Shown here in pieces: positions 1 to 10,800 of a DNA stretch of 64,000 nt (position 1 is its first letter; every line of letters starts with the position of its first letter). Origin of the DNA: Jaminaea rosea (Eukaryota; Basidiomycota; Exobasidiomycetes; Microstromatales); the NCBI RefSeq assembly GCF_003144245.1, contig NW_020289976.1, positions 186,001-250,000 of the forward strand, given 5' to 3'. A model generated the notes under the pieces. That model was given only the letters and a program-made list of their open reading frames with translations. It was not told the DNA's origin and did no database searches. Made by a program: the position numbers and the translations under genes.

Positions 1-1113
1 AAGTATGTGCGCTGCCAGAAGCTTCGCCTGCGCCTCCAAGGGAACGAACGCGATTGGTATCCGTGCGTAGAGGAGCAGATGGATCCCTTGCCTCCCATCC
101 TTGTACCCCGGAACAGCGAGCATGCTCAACTCCTGATCTTCGGGCTGTGCATACCATCCGCGCAGGTAATCTCCGCCCTCCTCATCCTCCTCCCCACTTT
201 GCGCCGCAGCATGCTCCGAGTCCAGCCCCTTGAGCGAGGGGAGCAGCGAATCAATGTCCCTTTGCTCGCGCCCGCTGCCCTTGCCACTGCCGCCGGCCGC
301 GTATTGCTGGAAGCGTGCATGTCCTCCCGGACCGGCGCTGCCTTTACTCCGTGCTTCAAGGTAGGAGGCAACGCCTGACACAACGATGCCGTGTCGCAGA
401 CTCCGGGCGCTGCGCGTGTACGGGGAGCGACGATTGTGGAGTTTTGTCCAGGCTAGGACGGCAGGCTTGCGGGGCAGGAGGTCTGGGCTTGCAGCTTGCG
501 AGAGCGGTATGAGTTTGAGAAGCGTGCCATTTTGGATGTTGTATGTCGCCAGGAGAGAGTGCGAGATGATTGATTTGCCAGACGATTCTGCGCGTGAGGC
601 AATGATGTGTAGGGCGATACGACGTCCTTCGGGACTCCATTGCATGCCAGCGACTTCCAAAGTCTGATGGGGGCGAGACGATGATGAAGTCGCGCCATCT
701 CGACCGAAGAGAGCATCAGGAACGGTCACAGTCTTCTGCCATACCACCTCGGTCCCACTGCCTGTACGCCAGAGGGTCATCTGTACCGGCTGCCCTTTCA
801 CAGGTCCACTCGCGTCCTCGCCCGATGCTGAAGAGGTGGCCAGGCCTGCTGCTGCTGCGGCTCTTGCCCGCATCATGGCCATTCGCTGCTGAATGAGGCG
901 CTGTGCTGCTGACAGGCCGGCTTGGTTCGGGAGAGTAGGGGCTGCTGCTGGCGCGGCGGCTGAAGGGGCCGTGGTTGTGAAGACGAGGGCGAGGTCCATG
1001 GCCGGCGAGAGGGAGGAGGGGAGCATGTGGTGACGAGACGCGCCGGGACCCGAGCTTGACGCTGCTGAGCTCGAAGGTAGCGAAAGCGACGCGAGGTGCT
1101 GCATCGAAGCCAT
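1..1113 (-). CDS. APC4-like WD40 protein, 5' part (anaphase-promoting complex subunit 4)
   Basis: One open frame of 371 codons runs from the ATG at 1113 to the window edge without a stop, so the 3' part lies outside. After a Ser/Ala-rich start, the segment from about residue 36 (MDLALVF) through WRTGSGTEVVWQ to GMQWSPEGRRIAL resembles the first blades of the APC4 WD40 propeller, where the family reads 'W-SPDG--IA'. APC4 is a scaffold subunit of the nuclear APC/C ubiquitin ligase that drives mitotic exit. A Gly/Ser-rich insert lies near residues 265-285 and an acidic patch near 305-315. The gene is divergent from the Oca4-type gene. The family call rests on blade spacing rather than a unique motif; another WD40 protein is possible. 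Confidence 0.5.
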   Translation of the reverse strand, partial: MASMQHLASLSLPSSSAASSSGPGASRHHMLPSSLSPAMDLALVFTTTAPSAAAPAAAPTLPNQAGLSAAQRLIQQRMAMMRARAAAAAGLATSSASGEDASGPVKGQPVQMTLWRTGSGTEVVWQKTVTVPDALFGRDGATSSSSRPHQTLEVAGMQWSPEGRRIALHIIASRAESSGKSIISHSLLATYNIQNGTLLKLIPLSQAASPDLLPRKPAVLAWTKLHNRRSPYTRSARSLRHGIVVSGVASYLEARSKGSAGPGGHARFQQYAAGGSGKGSGREQRDIDSLLPSLKGLDSEHAAAQSGEEDEEGGDYLRGWYAQPEDQELSMLAVPGYKDGRQGIHLLLYARIPIAFVPLEAQAKLLAAHIL

Positions 1114-1293
1114 GATGGGCCACACAGGCTCCTCAGAGGGTGAAAGGAAGGAAGGCAAGAAAGGACGCGAGCATTGGCTGCCGAGTGTTGGTTGGACGCG
1201 CCACGTGCTTGCTTCCGTGCACTCGGGCTCGACGTGCATTTGGCCAACGCCTCGACGTTGTCTTTGTCACTCTGCCTCTCTCGCTCCACATCC

Positions 1294-2391
1294 ATGGCCT
1301 CTCCAACAGCCGGTCCCTCACGGCATCCATCGCCGCAACATGCCATTCCACTCACGCCACCGCCGCTCTACTCGCTGGTCATGCCTGGGCTACATCGCTG
1401 CTCAGCCATCGGACTCGAGGAGGCGCTGAACGAAGCCTGGGCAGAAGAGGAGGCTGCAACGAGGAGAAGACAGCATGTTGCGCCCGCCTCAACATCGGGG
1501 TCCAATGGCTCTTCAAATGCTCGCATGCCATCACTAGACGCTCGAAGGGCCAGCGAAGTCGACGATCGCTACTCGGACCATGTTGGCGCTCGACATCCAT
1601 CACGCAGCCAAACCTCCTTCTATCCTCCTTCCTCTCCGACGTCCCACCTCTCCCCATCGATACCGAACCCTTCCCCCTCTCCGCTTGTGGCATTCCTGCA
1701 CTCCATCTCCCTACGCACACTGGTATACCTCTCGCCCTCACTGCTTCCCTGCGCATTGCTCAAGCTGGCACACCAGCTCGACCTCAATCTCATCCAGTGG
1801 GACCTAACGGGCCCAAAAGTCTGGAGGGCCCGCTCTATTGCGGAGGAGGGAGAGGTCAAGGCGCTCAGGAGATTTGCGTCCAGACATGCGGCAAGGTCAA
1901 AGAGGCGGGACAAGGGCAGAGAGGCCAGCCCGGATGAGAAAAGCGAGGAGGCTGCGGAACAGCAAGAGAGTGCCGACGCGCTCATGACTCTCTCCCTCAT
2001 CACGCTCCTCCTCACTTCTGCCACCTCCCCAACACTCATCTGCGATCCATCCGGCCTGGCTCAGACGTCACTCGTGGTAGGCTGCCTCCGACGAATGCAA
2101 CGGAGGTCCTTCGCCAGCATATGCGTCGAGTATCGCGCATTCGCCTCGTCTTCCTCTCCAGGGGCAACGGTGAATGCGGCAAGGGCGCAACCGGGCCAAC
2201 TACCCAGCACCGCGAGTGCGCTGCGCTTCATCGAGATGTTTCCATTGGAGAAGGTGGAACTGCCCGATAATTGGGATGAAATGGTTGGGTGGGGGAGAGA
2301 GGGGCTGAGGGCGATGGAGGGCGTGGTGAAGGCAAGAGAGACGGAGGGGGAGGGACAATCAGACCAGGTCGCGGTGGCCGTCAAGGTGTAA
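1294..2391 (+). CDS. Oca4/Siw14-family protein tyrosine phosphatase-like (probably catalytically dead)
   Basis: The C-terminal half matches the Oca4/Siw14 branch of fungal dual-specificity phosphatase-like proteins: LIQWDLTG, then PTLICDPSGLAQTSLVVGC, RRMQRRSFASICVEYRAFA and a final FIEMFPLEKVELP. The usual active-site loop HCX5R is absent; ICDPSG occupies that position, as in Oca4-type members thought to be inactive. The N-terminal 120 residues are Ser/Pro-rich and probably disordered. The frame is open from an ATG at 1174, but I prefer the ATG at 1294 (MASPTAG), which gives 365 residues and leaves a normal divergent upstream region shared with the APC4-like gene. In yeast, Oca proteins work together in oxidant-induced cell-cycle arrest and inositol-pyrophosphate signalling. 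Confidence 0.72.
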   Translation: MASPTAGPSRHPSPQHAIPLTPPPLYSLVMPGLHRCSAIGLEEALNEAWAEEEAATRRRQHVAPASTSGSNGSSNARMPSLDARRASEVDDRYSDHVGARHPSRSQTSFYPPSSPTSHLSPSIPNPSPSPLVAFLHSISLRTLVYLSPSLLPCALLKLAHQLDLNLIQWDLTGPKVWRARSIAEEGEVKALRRFASRHAARSKRRDKGREASPDEKSEEAAEQQESADALMTLSLITLLLTSATSPTLICDPSGLAQTSLVVGCLRRMQRRSFASICVEYRAFASSSSPGATVNAARAQPGQLPSTASALRFIEMFPLEKVELPDNWDEMVGWGREGLRAMEGVVKARETEGEGQSDQVAVAVKV

Positions 2392-2469
2392 TTGATGGGT
2401 ATCGTAGTTCGGTCTTGTCGACATCGAGCATCGCTGCGCCCCTCTCTCCCCCTCGCACCCTCATGCTGC

Positions 2470-3108
2470 TCACTTCTCCCCATGCGACTCCCCCGCGCTC
2501 CTGAACAGCTCCGCAACCTCCGTATGATCAGTCGTAGTCTCCATATAGTGCGCATAGACCACCTCATTCCCCTTGATCACCACTTCCCCGCCCAACTGCG
2601 CAAAGTCTCCACTCTTCCAAATCGCGCTCGGCCCACTCTTGACCATATCCACAATCGACCCGAGAACCATTCCCGTGTGCCCCTTGCCCTCTCCATAGTA
2701 CTCTGGCGTTTTCTCCCCGAGCTTGAGGTTGCGACGTGTGAATCCGAGGGAATGGTAGAGTGATTTCGTCGGGTCAGAGTAGACACGAATGCTCGGCGGA
2801 GAAGCACCGTCCTTTACGCCACTCTGGACCTTCTGAACGTACGCGGGGATCAGAGTGCGATCACCGTGCCCAATGACTACGACGTTGTAGCTCTGTGCCT
2901 CTGGGTGTGAGAAGAAGGATTGCAAAAAGGAGAGACAGGCCCCACAGTGGTAGTGGCGGACAAAGAGGATGATGTCCGTTGCGTCAGGTGAGGTGGAGAG
3001 GAGAGAGCCAAAGGCATGCTCCTTGCCTTCGGCGTTCACCAGAGTGCATGACTTGGCTTTGGTGAGGTCGTCTGAAGAGGGAAGAGGATCCGTCGGATGA
3101 GAGGACAT
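2470..3108 (-). CDS. Peroxiredoxin-like 2 (AhpC/TSA-fold) protein
   Basis: A 212-residue single-exon protein with a thioredoxin fold of the PRXL2/AAED1 type. It has VNAEGKEHAFGSLL followed by ILFVRHYHCGACLSFLQ, where HCGAC supplies the redox-active cysteine pair of this family, then VVVIGHGDRTLIPAY and a C-terminal GGEVVIKGNEVVYAHYM strand pair. Family members act as cytosolic antioxidant or prostaglandin-reductase-like proteins; the substrate here is unknown. No signal peptide is visible. It lies head-to-head with the ketopantoate-reductase-like gene, about 215 bp apart. The start at 3108 is the first ATG of the open frame and gives the normal family length. Confidence 0.8.
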   Translation of the reverse strand: MSSHPTDPLPSSDDLTKAKSCTLVNAEGKEHAFGSLLSTSPDATDIILFVRHYHCGACLSFLQSFFSHPEAQSYNVVVIGHGDRTLIPAYVQKVQSGVKDGASPPSIRVYSDPTKSLYHSLGFTRRNLKLGEKTPEYYGEGKGHTGMVLGSIVDMVKSGPSAIWKSGDFAQLGGEVVIKGNEVVYAHYMETTTDHTEVAELFRSAGESHGEK

Positions 3109-3323
3109 GGTGATTGATTGGGCCCGGAGAGAAACAATGCGGAGCGTACGAGCGAGCTCATGTAACGAAGTTGTTCAAGGGCGGACAGACATTGAGTCGG
3201 GGCGTGGCTCGAGCGCTCGACTCGCGCTGCCGGCATTGCCGATGCGGGCCGGACGCCGATCCACTTCACATCCTCCTTGCCCCTTCCATTCGCCTTTCTT
3301 TCTCACCTCACATCCCCTCAAGC

Positions 3324-4403
3324 ATGGCGAGTAGCTCCTCCTCACAACCCACCCACATCCTCGTAGTAGGTGCAGGCGCCGTCGGCTGTTTCTACGCGTC
3401 CCGCCTTCACTCTCCCGAACGTGGCGTCCTCGTCTCTCTAGTCTGCCGATCCAACTATCCCACGATCAAGGCTAAGGGCGTCCATCTCAAGACGCGCGAC
3501 TTTGGAGAGTATCACTTTACCCCTCATCGCGCATATGGCAGTATTGCTGAGGCTGCTGAGGACGGCAAAACGCTCGGAGGCTGGCAGCACGTCGTCGTGA
3601 CCACAAAAGCGCTCCCAGATCAGGTGGACGATTCGGCCTCCATCGCTCCGCTGGTCAGCGAGGGGCGTACGGTCGTTTCCCTCATCCAAAATGGGGTAGG
3701 CATCGAGCAACCTCACCGCAGTCGCTTCCCTAGCAATCCGGTAGTCTCTTGCGTAACAGTCATTAGCGCCGAACAGACCTCGCACGGGCAGATCACGCAG
3801 AATCGATGGACAAGGATATCACTTGGACCTTATACGGATGGAGTCGGGGACGATACCTCTTCTTCTCTGGCGCAACGTGGAAAAGAGGCAACAGAGCAGC
3901 TCTGCTCCTGGTGGTCAGCAGGCGGTATCAAAGACGCAGAGCCGCACAGTGAGAAGGAGCTGCAGCTGATCCGCTGGCACAAGTTGACCATCAATGCCGC
4001 CTTCAATCCTTCTGCCGTCCTATCCGGCGGGTTGGGTAATGCGCTCATGGTCCTCGATGAGGCAGGCGAGCTGAGAAGGCACATCGAAGGATGTATGGCA
4101 GAGATCTTCTCCGTTGGCCCGCGAGTACTAAACGTGGAGCGTTTCCCCGATCACCTGGCGAGGCCGGAGAAGATAGTCAAGAGTACCGAGCGGAACGATA
4201 AGGCTGCAAAACCGAGCATGCTGCTGGATTGGGAGGCGGGACGGCCTATGGAGCTGGAGGTCATCTTGGGCAACCCAGTTAGGATAGCGAGGGAGAGGGG
4301 CCTGGAGATGCCTAGGTTGCAGAGCATGTATGCGCTTCTCAAGGCGGCACAGGCGCAGAGAATGGCGAGGGACAAGGAGTCAAAGGAGCGAGCGAGGCTT
4401 TGA
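3324..4403 (+). CDS. 2-dehydropantoate 2-reductase-like protein (ApbA/PanE family)
   Basis: A 359-residue protein. Residues 10-28 (ILVVGAGAVGCFYASRL) form the NADPH-binding Rossmann motif GxGxxG. VVVTTKALPDQV supplies the conserved TK segment, LIQNGVG the conserved NG turn, and WHKLTINAAFNPSAVL the catalytic lysine and asparagine helix of the C-terminal domain. Near the end, SMLLDWEAGRPMELE matches the S-D-G-E stretch that binds substrate. The family reduces ketopantoate to pantoate in pantothenate and CoA synthesis; several paralogues in fungi reduce other 2-keto acids, so the substrate is inferred. The frame extends upstream to 3114, but ATG 3324 begins exactly ahead of the Rossmann strand and is preferred. 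Confidence 0.82.
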   Translation: MASSSSSQPTHILVVGAGAVGCFYASRLHSPERGVLVSLVCRSNYPTIKAKGVHLKTRDFGEYHFTPHRAYGSIAEAAEDGKTLGGWQHVVVTTKALPDQVDDSASIAPLVSEGRTVVSLIQNGVGIEQPHRSRFPSNPVVSCVTVISAEQTSHGQITQNRWTRISLGPYTDGVGDDTSSSLAQRGKEATEQLCSWWSAGGIKDAEPHSEKELQLIRWHKLTINAAFNPSAVLSGGLGNALMVLDEAGELRRHIEGCMAEIFSVGPRVLNVERFPDHLARPEKIVKSTERNDKAAKPSMLLDWEAGRPMELEVILGNPVRIARERGLEMPRLQSMYALLKAAQAQRMARDKESKERARL

Positions 4404-4461
4404 TTCTCTTTGCTTGCTCTGCTTGGTATCATGATTGCATGCCTCGACCTCCACGCGCAGC

Positions 4462-5312
4462 TCATCGTGTGATGTACATGAGCAGCAATACGGTCCCGCA
4501 TCCAATGATGCATCCCATCACTATACTGTCCCTCCTCCTTCTGCGTCCGATCATCGTCATGATCCCGTTCAGCGCCGGAACCTGAGCAGCCGTATTGCTC
4601 ATACGGGCAGTGACGTTATTGAGCATCTGGCGTTGGCCGCGGAAGTCGGTCAGAGTTGCGTAGGCTTGTCTGCGTTGCGAGGAATGGGTTGAGGAGGTGA
4701 GCCGGGCGGAGTCATTTGGGGTGAGAGGAAGCACGCCACTCACTCGAGCGTCCCGTCGATCATGCTATGCGAGTTATCCAACCTGCCCCTCTCAGCGAGC
4801 AATCGGTCCTCATCGCTCCCCACCTGCGCAGCCCTATATGCATCAATATCCCCTCGTACCCGGCCAACTAGCTCTCGCCTGTCCAACGCATGTCTGACAT
4901 TATCCCTACACCGACGAAAGTCTCGCTCAAAGTCCGCGAGCACTTCGCGATGTCGCTGAACAGCGTGATGCTGAACCGGACTCGGCGGGATCTCCGGATC
5001 GTCGAGGAAGTGGGAGAGGGTAGAGAGGGAGGAGGACAGGGAAGAGAGTAGGGAAGTAATCTCGCTTTCTAGCGATTGAGCCTTTGCTGCTGGTGGATGA
5101 GAGGCGTCTCCTTGCTCGAGAAGGGCGTCCTTGTGATTCGATGATGGCCAGGCCGGGGCGGAGGATGAAGACGCGCCATCCTCCCCACGCGCGATTGCGG
5201 AGGCGAGGCTGGAGTACTGGGTGAGCTTGGCGTCTAGCTGCGATTCGAGGTTGCGAGCCGTGCGGCGGGCCGAATCCCATGCTGTGGGCGGGAGGCGGGA
5301 GGTTGATGCCAT
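4462..5312 (-). CDS. GOS1: Golgi SNARE Gos1 (GOSR1), two exons
   Basis: Model: exons 5312..4744 and 4669..4462, with a 74-nt GTGAGT...CAG intron splitting a Glu codon; 258 residues. The N-terminal three-helix region shows ARNLESQLDAKLTQYSSLA and QRHREVLADFERDFRR. The SNARE motif region runs through ERGRLDNSHSMIDG, continues across the intron as QAYATLTDFRGQRQMLNN, then NGIMTMIGRRRRRDS and a C-terminal anchor of about 18 hydrophobic residues ending LLLMYITR. Gos1 is a tail-anchored v-SNARE in intra-Golgi and ER-Golgi transport. Length and order of parts match the family. The gene shares a 243-bp divergent upstream region with the SelW-like gene and converges with the reductase gene 58 bp away. 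Confidence 0.92.
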
Positions 5313-5555
5313 CCTGCGCGAGCTTGGTGAGGTGTTGGTGAGGAAGGAAGGAAGCTGAGACCCGAGGCTGAGGCGGATACGAGTGCCGGTTGCATCTGGC
5401 TCTGAGACTCGACTGAGCGCCACGTGAGACCAGACGCGGACTGGCGCGAGCCTCCACTGCTACGCCCAAGCGGCAGCCAGAGAGATTTGGCTATCTCGTC
5501 TCCTCACCCTCACATCTCGCCGTTGTGCCTGCTCAGCCTCAACAGCAGCCCGAAC

Positions 5556-6209
5556 ATGAGCAGCTCGGGCCCCTCTTCGTCAGCAACGACCAGCGCAGCT
5601 GCCTCATCTTCTGCCCTTCCATCGACCTACTCCTCATTTCAACCCCCGTCCACCCTCCACCTTCCGCCCAACTCTATCGCAATAGAATACTGCGATCGCT
5701 GTCGATGGCAGCATCGTGCTTCGTGGACACAGACTGAGCTGCTTGTCACCTTTGGACCAAAGCCAGCGCCTTCAGCCGGTCAAGAGGAGGAAAAAGGTGG
5801 CAAGTATGGCTCAGCATCACTCAGCTGCGTAGCCATCCTGCCCAAGGTGGAAGAGGATTCGGCGGGCAGGTTCAGGGTGTGGGTGTACCATCGTCCCAAT
5901 GAGGGGCAAGGGGCAGGTGAGGAGGTGAAAGCGACATGCATATACGACAGGAAGACTATGGGGCGCTTTCCAGAGATGAAGGAGCTGGTGAGCAGCGCGC
6001 CCGATTCCTCTCTTCACGCTACCGGGCAAACAAGCTGACGCTGCGCTTCTCCCATGTAGAAACAGCTCGTGAGGGATATCATCTCGCCCGGAGCATCGCT
6101 GGGACATTCAGATAAAAAGGGAACTGCAGAGCCCGTGACGACGAAAGAGGCTACGCAATCGGCTGCAGAGCAGGCTGAGACCAAGGCGAGGCAGTGCGAG
6201 GATTGCTAG
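5556..6209 (+). CDS. SelW/Rdx-family thioredoxin-like protein, two exons
   Basis: Exons 5556..5987 and 6060..6209 with a 72-nt intron (GTGAGC...GTAG) give 193 residues. The Rdx domain starts at about residue 42 with IEYCDRCRW, which carries the CxxC redox motif used in place of CxxU of animal selenoprotein W. It continues with TELLVTFG, VAILPK, GRFRVWVYHR and DRKTMGRFPEMKELKQLVRD, the usual strand-strand-helix end of the family. The C-terminus ends CEDC, an extra cysteine pair worth noting. Proteins of this family are small cytosolic redox factors of unclear substrate. The Ser-rich first 35 residues look disordered. Splicing is supported because read-through would end soon after the KEL junction. 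Confidence 0.85.
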
Positions 6210-6427
6210 CTAACGAGTAGCCCGCGGAGCGGAGAGGTGGGATTGATAGGTGGTATTTCGAAGGAAAAGCAATTCGAAGATCTAATCGACCACCAGAGCT
6301 GCCCAACCAGTCATCTGTGGTACTTCTATGCCATCATCTGCTTTGCGAGCAATCGCCTGCTCGTCGTCTAGTGTTTCCTCCCTCGAGGCCCCTCGTCTGC
6401 TCCGTTCAAGTCACGACAGCACCACCT

Positions 6428-7325
6428 CTACTTGATGACAAGCACAGGGCAAGGGCTGTGGTTGACAATGTACGAGCTGGTGCTGCCGCCCGTAAGGCCG
6501 GAGATGCCCTTCTTGCCACGCTTGCCAACGAGGGCGAGGTCGACCTTGTGGTAGGACGAGACGCGCACGATCGTCTGGCGAGGGTCGCCGTGCGCTACGT
6601 GGAGGGTCTGCGCGAGCGAGTCGGGATGTGGGGTTGAGGGGTCAGTATGGAGATGACTTGGAGCAACAAGCGCAAGGCGCGCAACTCACAGTCTCGTACC
6701 CGGCCTCCCTCAGCTGGTCCCTGTACGGAGTCAGCTTCTGCAGAGCCTGCTCCCTCAGCGCCTTGAGCATCTCATTCTGGCGCTTTGTGTCGATGGACAG
6801 CGGGCCGGAGACCCAAGGGCCAGAGAGCACATTGGCGGGGAGGATGGTAACGATGAAGATGTGAGCGTTGGTAGAGAGGACCTTGCTCTTGAGGAGGTAG
6901 TGGAAGGCCTTGTCTCCTGCCTCGGTTCCGTCGATTGCGATGAGGATCGATGACTCCTTGGTGACGCTGCGCGGGAAGGGAGAGGCGCGAGAGGAGTGCA
7001 TGAGTATACTGGGAAAGCCTGCTGAGATGGCGGTGTGTTGGCTCAGACTCACCCCTCTCCAGTCTGTCCAACGATCTGCTGCTGCCTAGCCTCAGAAGGG
7101 ATGTTGTGCTTCTCAAGAGGGTTGGCCGACTCGAGGGCAGGAGTTTGGGCGATCTGCAGTAGCGCATGGCACGAGTACAAGGAGGGTGAGCATCACACCG
7201 CAACTGTTGTCGTCAACGGCTTGCGAACTCACCTCGTGCGTGGGCGTCTTCAATCCACTTCCCTCCTTCTTTTCCTTTCCAAGGCCAAAAAAGCTCTTCT
7301 TTGAAGGGGATTGAGGCTCGGACAT
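6428..7325 (-). CDS. Universal stress protein (UspA family), four exons
   Basis: Exons 7325..7233, 7153..7053, 6966..6690 and 6607..6428; introns of 79, 86 and 82 nt all start GTGAGT and end CAG. The 216-residue product begins with a Lys/Ser-rich leader (KKSFFGLGKEKKE), then SILIAIDGTEAGDKAF (strand 1 and helix 1), VTILPANV, and the C-terminal nucleotide-binding signature GKRGKKGISG then GGSTSSYIVNHSPCPVLVI. The G-2x-G-9x-G(S/T) pattern implies an ATP-binding class. USPs are soluble stress-linked nucleotide-binding proteins; the precise role is unknown. It converges with the SelW-like gene, 3' ends about 220 bp apart. Confidence 0.9.
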
Positions 7326-7800
7326 GGTTGCTCTACTTCGTTGTGGCGTGATAGTGGTAAGGAGGAGAAGGAAGAAATGGCGCAGTCACAGCTGCGTGCT
7401 CCTATCTCCCTCGACTTTCGAGCTAGAACGCCTTGTGTCGAGTTCACCCGGGCAATTTTGCTTTGCTTCGACCAACTGCAACCTCGCACTCGACGGTCCG
7501 CCAATCGACGACTGGGGCGGCTGCGAAACGGCGGCAGGGCAAGGGGGCGGGCGGGCGGCTCAAGACGGGGTCAAAGTCCGATGCGTGCGTCTTGGACTCT
7601 CTGCCTCGGATCGGTGATTTTCCCACCGTCAGTCTAGTCGCCGACAGAAAGCACGCGAGTCGTCCAGGCGTGCGAATCGCTGGCTAGATTTTGTATTTCT
7701 CAATCGTCGATCGCAAGTGTCTAAGGTGAAAATACGAGAAGGAGAGTATAGAGGGAGAAGAGACCGTAGCACTATCTCACGCCGTGCGTGGGGCACCGGC
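7326..7800. other. Intergenic, USP 5' flank and ACL 3' flank
   Basis: No coding pattern or RNA gene was recognised. The left part should hold the USP promoter and the right end, from about 7690, the 3' untranslated region of the ATP-citrate lyase gene. Short open frames on both strands here lack codon-pattern or family support. Confidence 0.5.
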
Positions 7801-10800
7801 TTACTTGCCCTTGGCGAGGACGCGCATGGGCATGTCGACGAAGATGTCGTCGGCAGGGTGGCGGTACAGAGGCGCCTTGAGACGCTTCTGGTCGAGGTGG
7901 TGTCCGACGAAGCCGATGGAGCGACCAATGACGAAGAGACCGTTGAGAGTGCCGATCTGAATGGCCTCGTCGGCCTCTTCACGGGTGAAGGCACCCGAGT
8001 CGCGCAGCAGGTCGACAAAGCAGACTGCCAGGGCGCCGTCGACGTTGAGGATGAGGGAGTCCTTCTTCGCCGTCGTGACGGCCTGGACAGCCAGAGCGTA
8101 GTCGAGCATGGAGTGGGCGGGGAACTCCTTGCGCACGTGCTCGACGAGGACCTGAACACGGAAGTCCGGGTTAGTTACTGACTTGACCTTGTGGCCAATA
8201 CCAGGGATGAGCTTGTTGCCGCGACGCATCTCGTCGACGAACTCGCGAGGGGTGAGCCCACGGTCCTTGGCCTGCGAGAAGGTCTTGGCAGCGTCGTCCA
8301 AGGCACCACCGAAGCGGTCACCAATGGTGAGGAGACCAGAGACGAGCGACGAGACGAGGTCCTTGCCCGCACGCGAGGTGATGATCGTGTTCATCGCGCC
8401 GGAGACGGCAGGTCCGTGGTCGGCCGTGAGCATGAGAGCCATCTCGATGAACTTGGTGCAGTAAGCGGGGAGACGACGCTTGAACCAGAGGAGCGAGAGA
8501 ACGCCACCAATGCCCATGCCGGACTCGAAGACCTCGGAGATCTTGACGCCCGAGTACATGAGCTCGGAGCCACGCTCGTCGGAGATGGTCGAGATGAAGG
8601 CGGCAGGCTTGCGGATCATGCCAAGCTCCTGAGCCCACTTGTAGTCGATGGGGATGGCCGGGGGAGGGCGCTCAGGCTTGGGGGCGATGGTGCCCTGCGA
8701 GACGAGCTTGGCGTAGACTTCGCGGAGGAGCATGGGGAGCTCCTCGAACGTGTCGGGGACAAGGAAGCCAGCAGCCTTCATGGCGGCGTTCTTGGCCGAG
8801 GCAGTCTCGAGGTCAGAGTTGGCCATGGAGCCGGCGTGGCCGAACTGGACGTCGGTGGTGAACATCTTAGCGCACGTGCCGATGGCCCAGGCGACGATGG
8901 GCTTGGTGATGATGCCCTGCTTGACAGCGTCGATGACGCGGTACTCCTCGACACCACCGACCTCACCGAGCAAGACGAGAAGCTTGCAGTTGGGGTCCGC
9001 CTGGTAGCGCAGGAGGTGGTCGATGAACGTCGTCGACGGGTAGCGGTCACCGCCAATGGCGATACCCTCGTAGGTACCGTTTGTCGTGAGGGAGAGGATG
9101 TTGTTGAGCTCGTTGGACATACCACCGGACTTGGATACGTAGCCGACGGAGCCAGCACGGTAGAGCTTCGACGAGAGGATGTTGTCCATCATACCGCCAG
9201 AGTTACCGATACGGAAGCAGCCAGGCTTGATACCACCGACGGTAGCGGGGCCGATGATGAGGACACCAGCGCGAGCGGCACGGTGGAGGATCTCACGAGC
9301 GAAGCGCTCGGGCACACCCTCGGCGATGAGGGCGAGTGCGCGGATCTGAGGGTACTGGAGGATCTCGAGGGTCGACTGGTAGACGGAGCGGCTCGAAGCA
9401 AAGTTGACAATGACGTCGGCGTCGGGATGCTTGGCGACGGCCTCCTTGACGCTAGTGTAGACGGGAAGGAGAGTCTCCTTGGTTCCCCAGTAGAACTTCT
9501 GGATGTGGTGGCCGCCGAAGGGGTAGATCATGGCAGCGACCGAGGGCTGAGCACGGCCGCACGAGAAGTCAAAGTCGAGCATGCCCTGAATAGCACGGGG
9601 CTGGAGACCGAAGACGAGAGAGCGAGTGTTCTCGTCAAAGGGCATGTGAGCGGGTCGGCCAGAGCCACCAGCTGCGGCGGGGAAGTGGACGATCTGGTCC
9701 TGGGGCTGGGCGCGGTTACCAGTGACGGGGTCGATGGTGCCGGTGCTAGCCTCGGCCGGAGTGCTGCCGTTGGGCGCAGCTGCCGGCGTGACGGCGCCAG
9801 AGGGAACCTCGCGCTGGGCGTTGGCAAGGTTGATGTCCTCGGACGTCTTGAGGCCAAGAGCGAGGGGCACAATGTCGGTGATGTGCGTGTCGGGGCCAAA
9901 GACTTGGATTTCGACGCCGAGGTCCTCACCGAGGAGGCGCATCATACGCAGACCCTCCTGGTAGTTGGGGCCACCACGGCGGACGAAGATGCGAACACCG
10001 TACTTTGCGAGAGCGACCTTGTACTCCTTGAGAGCGCGAATGATACCCTTGAAGGTAGCAGCGACGTTGGTGAAGTTGGCGATACCACCACCGATGATGA
10101 GGAGCTTGCCCTCCGGGTTGACTTCGCCGCGGGTCATGAGGTCGAGGAGAGTCTTGGCGTACTCGTACGTCTGACCCTCAGTGGGGGCACCAGAGTACTC
10201 TCCGTAGTTGGCCAGCTCGTGAGCGAAGCCGTGGGCGGCGATGGCATCTGAGTAGACGACCGAGGCACCACCACCGGCCACCATGGTCCAGATGCGACCA
10301 GTGGGGTTGAGGACGGTGAGCTTGAGGGAAGCACCTGTTCCAGAGTCAAGCTTGGCGATCCAGGCCTCTTCTTTGGTCAGGTCACGGCCAAAGGGAGCGG
10401 GCCAGTACATGGGCGGTCCACGGTCACCACCCTTGAGCGTGGGGACGGCGGCTGCGGCTGCGCCTTCGACGTAAACGCTGGGGTCACGGGCAATGGACCA
10501 CTTGGGCCCGCAAAGGTAGTCTGCCGTCTGGTCGAGCTTGGCTGCCATGTCAAGGTATGTGATGAGGCCATTGTCCATGACGACGAGGGGATTGATCTCG
10601 AGGTAGGCAAAGTGCAGGTCGACATAGACGGAGTATAGGCGGACGAGGAAGTCGGTGAGGATCTCCTTCTTGGCGGCGGGCACGTTGGTGAGAAGCGTCG
10701 AGGTCCATTGCTCGCGAGACGGGAATGGCTCTGCTGGGTCTGCTGGGATGAGGAGCTTGAGAGCCTTAGCATCGACGTCTCCGACGTCAACACCGCCCTC

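Noticed and set aside
8191-10251. 686-codon plus-strand open frame opposite ATP-citrate lyase
   Set aside because: It mirrors the third codon bias of a highly expressed gene; the peptide is a Glu/Asp/Val/Gly-rich string with no domain, and the minus strand is unquestionably coding.
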